This document shows positions 60,776 through 64,000 of a stretch of 64,000 nt of DNA, piece by piece. Position numbers and translations under genes: made by a program. Numbering within the stretch: the first letter of the stretch is position 1; every line of letters begins with the position of its first letter. The notes under the pieces were generated by a model. It was not told the DNA's origin. It did not search any database and worked only from the letters and a program-made list of their open reading frames with translations. Origin of the DNA: Costus lasius (Eukaryota > Streptophyta > Magnoliopsida > Zingiberales > Costaceae); contig CM050453.2 in assembly GCA_027563935.2 (NCBI GenBank), positions 82,124,665-82,188,664 on the forward strand, written 5' to 3'.

Positions 60776-62531
60776 ATCTACAACATAACAAGAACAACAA
60801 GGTCAATATCCATGTTAGAATCATTCCAGGACTTAAGAGTGATTCTTTTCTCACTATTTTATCTGACTGAAAATCCAATAAAACAGCCCGAAAGAGTAAA
60901 ACTCTTTTAGTGAGATGGGATCCAGATTTCATATTTGATCTTCGCGTCCCGCTCAGGCGAGATAAGATGCACAGAGAGTTCAAGCACTAATCACTGGTAG
61001 GCAATCCATGCCAATCGCCAACCCGTGCGATTCCCCTTCATCTAGGCAATTCATGAGACTGTGCCAACTGAGTTGGTACAACACAGTTTCTGATTCCTTA
61101 GATGGCTGCCTCCATATAGCTACCATATGCTCAATTTGTAGCCTATATGGTCAAGCTGATCTGACCTACTTCCTGGACCACCACGTGCTATGCTGAGCAA
61201 TGAGAAGCGATATATCCCTTCTCTGTAGCATGTAGGTGTAATCGCGCACCGTCTGAAGATAGCTGGGCGTGCCCACTGAGGTACAACACGGCCCCAACGA
61301 TAGTCAGAACAGTGAGGTTTCGCGTCAGAAGGCAATCGATAGCTTGATATTTCCGTTGGATTTTAACGGTCTTTTTATCTTCTTACTATCATACAAATTC
61401 TATAGTGATAGCTGAAGAATAAAACATGCATGTGCTGTATACTTAAAACAGTAAATGAAAGCACCATTATCTTATGTGGTAAACGCCCATAAAACTTAAG
61501 TAAAACCCTAGTTTAACAAAAGTCTTTACTTGAGCTCTTTATGGGACCCTGGCCCGGCCCAGCCCGGGCCCAAACGCCATCTGCAGCCCAAATGCGCCCA
61601 CCAGATAGAATGCGCCTGTTCTAGAGTCGAACTCTAGACCACCCACCTAGTGAAGCCAACTGCTGCAAACGCCTCTGCCATATGTGCTGTGTGCTCATGT
61701 CTGATCAAATTACATTTTAAACACTATCTAGACATGGTTTGACACGCAGGTCAATTATACATTTTAATAATTTCAAATGTGACTCGCAGATCACATCAAA
61801 TATATTAATTTCCAGGCACACAGGCCCCAGCACAGCATACAAAATAGGGTAGCCCACATAAGATTAAATAAACACTCAATGCAACATGTTAAACATGTAC
61901 TACATGTGATCCAAACAGAAATAAAAATTTTCGAAAAACCCATGGCATCAATTTTATTTCCTTATGTGCCCCACTACCTTATAACGGTCCATTAACAGAT
62001 ATCCATTCGTCAGACCAAGTCAGACCCACTGCCCTTGCATGCACCCAGTCATAACTGACTTGTGTCGACCCAATGGTCGACTATGCATGCCTTAAGGGCT
62101 GAACGTCCCACATGATTTCTGGCAAGCGGGTGTGAACCCAGGCCATAATCATGATCGTTCACTAGTCACCTCAAACAGACATCGCTACACGCCCTTCTGC
62201 AGTCGGCTTATAGCCACCTGTACAGCTTGCGCACAGGTGATATCCAGCCGCCCATCCAGGCTATCAGATAGTCTGATTAGGCTGTTGGGTCCATACTTGA
62301 CTAACGACTTCAAAACTGTTAACCCGTCTAAGTGTTTGAAGTAGGCGCACAGATAGATCTAGTGGAGTCGCGCATGAAGATAATTTTTGTTTGAAAAACA
62401 ACTATGATACATGCGCAAACTATGTATGTAAACTTTGCATCATGTAGTCGCATGTGAACATAAAGAAGATCTACCCAATAACTCAAACATGGATCACAAC
62501 AAGGCAACCATATGCATCAAGTCAGAAAAAC
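60776..62531 (-). other. Long untranslated leader of the Copia element
   Basis: About 1.75 kb between the primer-binding site and gag, without coding signal. Contains repeated words such as TGACYCGCAGRTCA (about 61765-61795) and CCCGGCCCAGCCCGGGCC (about 61551-61570). This is where such elements carry packaging signals. Confidence 0.6.
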
Positions 62532-62546
62532 CTGCTCTGATACCAC
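62532..62546 (-). other. Primer-binding site of the large Copia element
   Basis: On the minus strand GTGGTATCAGAGCAG follows the 5' LTR, the usual initiator Met-tRNA site. Confidence 0.88.
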
Positions 62547-64000
62547 TGTAAGGAAACCTAGTTCACAAGCATTATTCAAAAACTTGTCGCAGCGGAAATA
62601 CTAGGATCGCATGACATGAGTACATGATCAACCTTGTTTAACTTGTATAAGACAAGTTAGAGTATTACCTGTGCCATGATGTGAGAGGCGACTTGGAAGA
62701 TGAAAGGGGCGAGTGCCTCTTCTCCAAAGATGTCACACACAAGATGAGAAAGACTTTCTTCCTTGTGTTCCCTGTGCTAGCAAAGACACCAAGGAGTCTT
62801 GATCGTCTCTAGGAAAGGATGATGTGTGTCCCCTTGGCCGGTCGAGCTTCTCTTCCTTGCGTGAAGATGATCCACACGAGAGCGAAGAGAGGAGGAGGCG
62901 AGAGGGCTTTCGAAAAAAAACGTGGATGCACAAAAAGGAAAAATTCGGCCACCACTTATGGTAAGAACCGAATTAGTAACTCCCTCCATAACTACCCTTT
63001 AAGCGATCGAAAACTCCTCTTTGAATTGAACCATGTGTTCACAAGTGAACCGGTTCAATCTCAATTTGGTTCAAGCACCAAATCAAACCAGCCCTGGTTA
63101 TAATCTTCTTTGAACCAAATGGCTCAAGATCTAACCACACATCACATTGAACCCCTGATCTTTACGATCAAGCTTCAATCCTCCGATCAAAGCTTACCGA
63201 TCACATGTCCTAATCAATCAAACATGATTAGACTAGATCTCACTTTTAATCAGAGCTTAAAATCCTTTAAACTGAACTAGAATAATTCCAGTCCACATGA
63301 TCTGACATAAGTAAGCCATATCATCAAATTGTGCGACCCTAAGGGTTTCCTTCAATGTCGGTAACGATAACTTACGTTATCACGACCAGAGAGAGGTATC
63401 TAGCAACACATCACTGTCTTCCAATATGAAGGAAAGAGTCTTCCAAGACTACTCCCAAACCACAGCACAAGTGTGAATCTCATTCACTTGGCATACATGT
63501 TTCCCTTTGCCACTGGATGTTCTTGTCGGACAAGCGTGTCAAGCCTGTGATTCCAACATGATGAAAATGGTTAGATCAGATGAACATAGTCGTCTGGGTA
63601 TGGCCATACACATTCTCAACCATTTCATCCATAGGGCCCCCTTAGAACATCACACTCCAACCAGGAGAGGCAATCCTATATCTATCACAAGTACCCTAAC
63701 ATGACTCATGCCCACTATCCAAGATAATCCTTAATCATTATCTTTCAAATGATATGGAACTACCTCAAGATAATGCCAATCATCACTTAGAAACACAAGT
63801 GATCTCAAGTCAGAGGGAATATGCCACTTGCTTGCATACAAGGATTATTCACATTGTGACAAACAATTGAATATCCTGAGAAGGGTCAGTCCAGTACATC
63901 CAATGCACCTATGTGTCTAAATCTTATTCCATGCTCGAAGCATCCTATAAGATTAGAACACATATTAGTCTCAATCATACCAAGGCTGTCTCATGTTCAC
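62547..64000 (-). repeat. 5' LTR of the large Copia element (partial)
   Basis: 1454 bp matching 55191-56644 with five differences found by eye (for example at about 62861, 63033, 63298, 63334 and 63464), all transitions. The remaining about 204 bp lie outside the window. Confidence 0.92.

Larger units (their letters stand above)
55191..64000 (-). mobile_element. Copia element (Angela/Tork-like size), runs off the window
   Basis: Minus-strand element: 3' LTR 55191-56848 (1658 bp), internal region 56849-62546, 5' LTR from 62547 to beyond 64000 (1454 bp seen). Full length should be about 9.0 kb. Long LTRs with this polyprotein type suit the Angela group of Tork-like Copia; the assignment is tentative. 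The primer-binding site is the Met-tRNA type. I found five single-base differences between the visible LTR parts. It sits in the Athila integrase region at 55190; the second target copy is outside the window. Confidence 0.92.

Overview
This is a gene-poor, transposon-rich stretch of a flowering-plant nuclear genome. The evidence is long AT-rich introns, two plant genes (a mitochondrial RecA homologue with RECA3-type sequence, and an intronless P-class pentatricopeptide-repeat gene), and plant LTR retrotransposons of the Athila, Copia and gag-only (TR-GAG) kinds, plus several non-autonomous DNA transposons. The species cannot be fixed from the sequence; a monocot is plausible only. No tRNA, rRNA or CRISPR locus was recognised.

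Layout. 1-6.0 kb holds a decayed Athila-like element on the minus strand: gag end, dead protease and the ORF downstream of pol, with RT, RNase H and integrase absent. It carries two arrays of short hairpin-forming tandem repeats. 6.0-6.5 kb is a duplicated, possibly tRNA-derived (SINE-like) repeat. 7.1-20.9 kb holds four exons of the RecA gene on the plus strand. Its 10.4-kb intron contains a complete Copia element (12282-17347) with identical 154-bp LTRs and an unbroken 1386-codon polyprotein. 21.9-29.0 kb is intergenic and holds two related TIR elements and three members (A-C) of a TIR family with GC-rich minisatellite interiors. 30.3-33.3 kb and about 39.5-41.3 kb are inverted copies of one LTR-like sequence. 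The first is split by a solo Copia LTR, the second by a small DNA element. Between them lies a 4.1-kb gag-only LTR element (34625-38754).

46.2-48.4 kb is the PPR gene (minus strand). The fourth TIR-family member (D) starts about 60 bp upstream of its ATG and itself contains a palindromic mini-element between poly-G runs. The fifth member (E, 49.7-50.1 kb) is cut by a plus-strand Athila element (50.1-55.2 kb), which is in turn cut by a Copia element on the minus strand (55.2 kb to beyond the window end).

Working together: both host genes belong to classes that normally act in organelles (mitochondrial DNA recombination and surveillance; organelle RNA processing). Their adjacency looks incidental. 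The rest of the window records successive nested insertions, with small duplications, LTR-LTR recombination and point decay.
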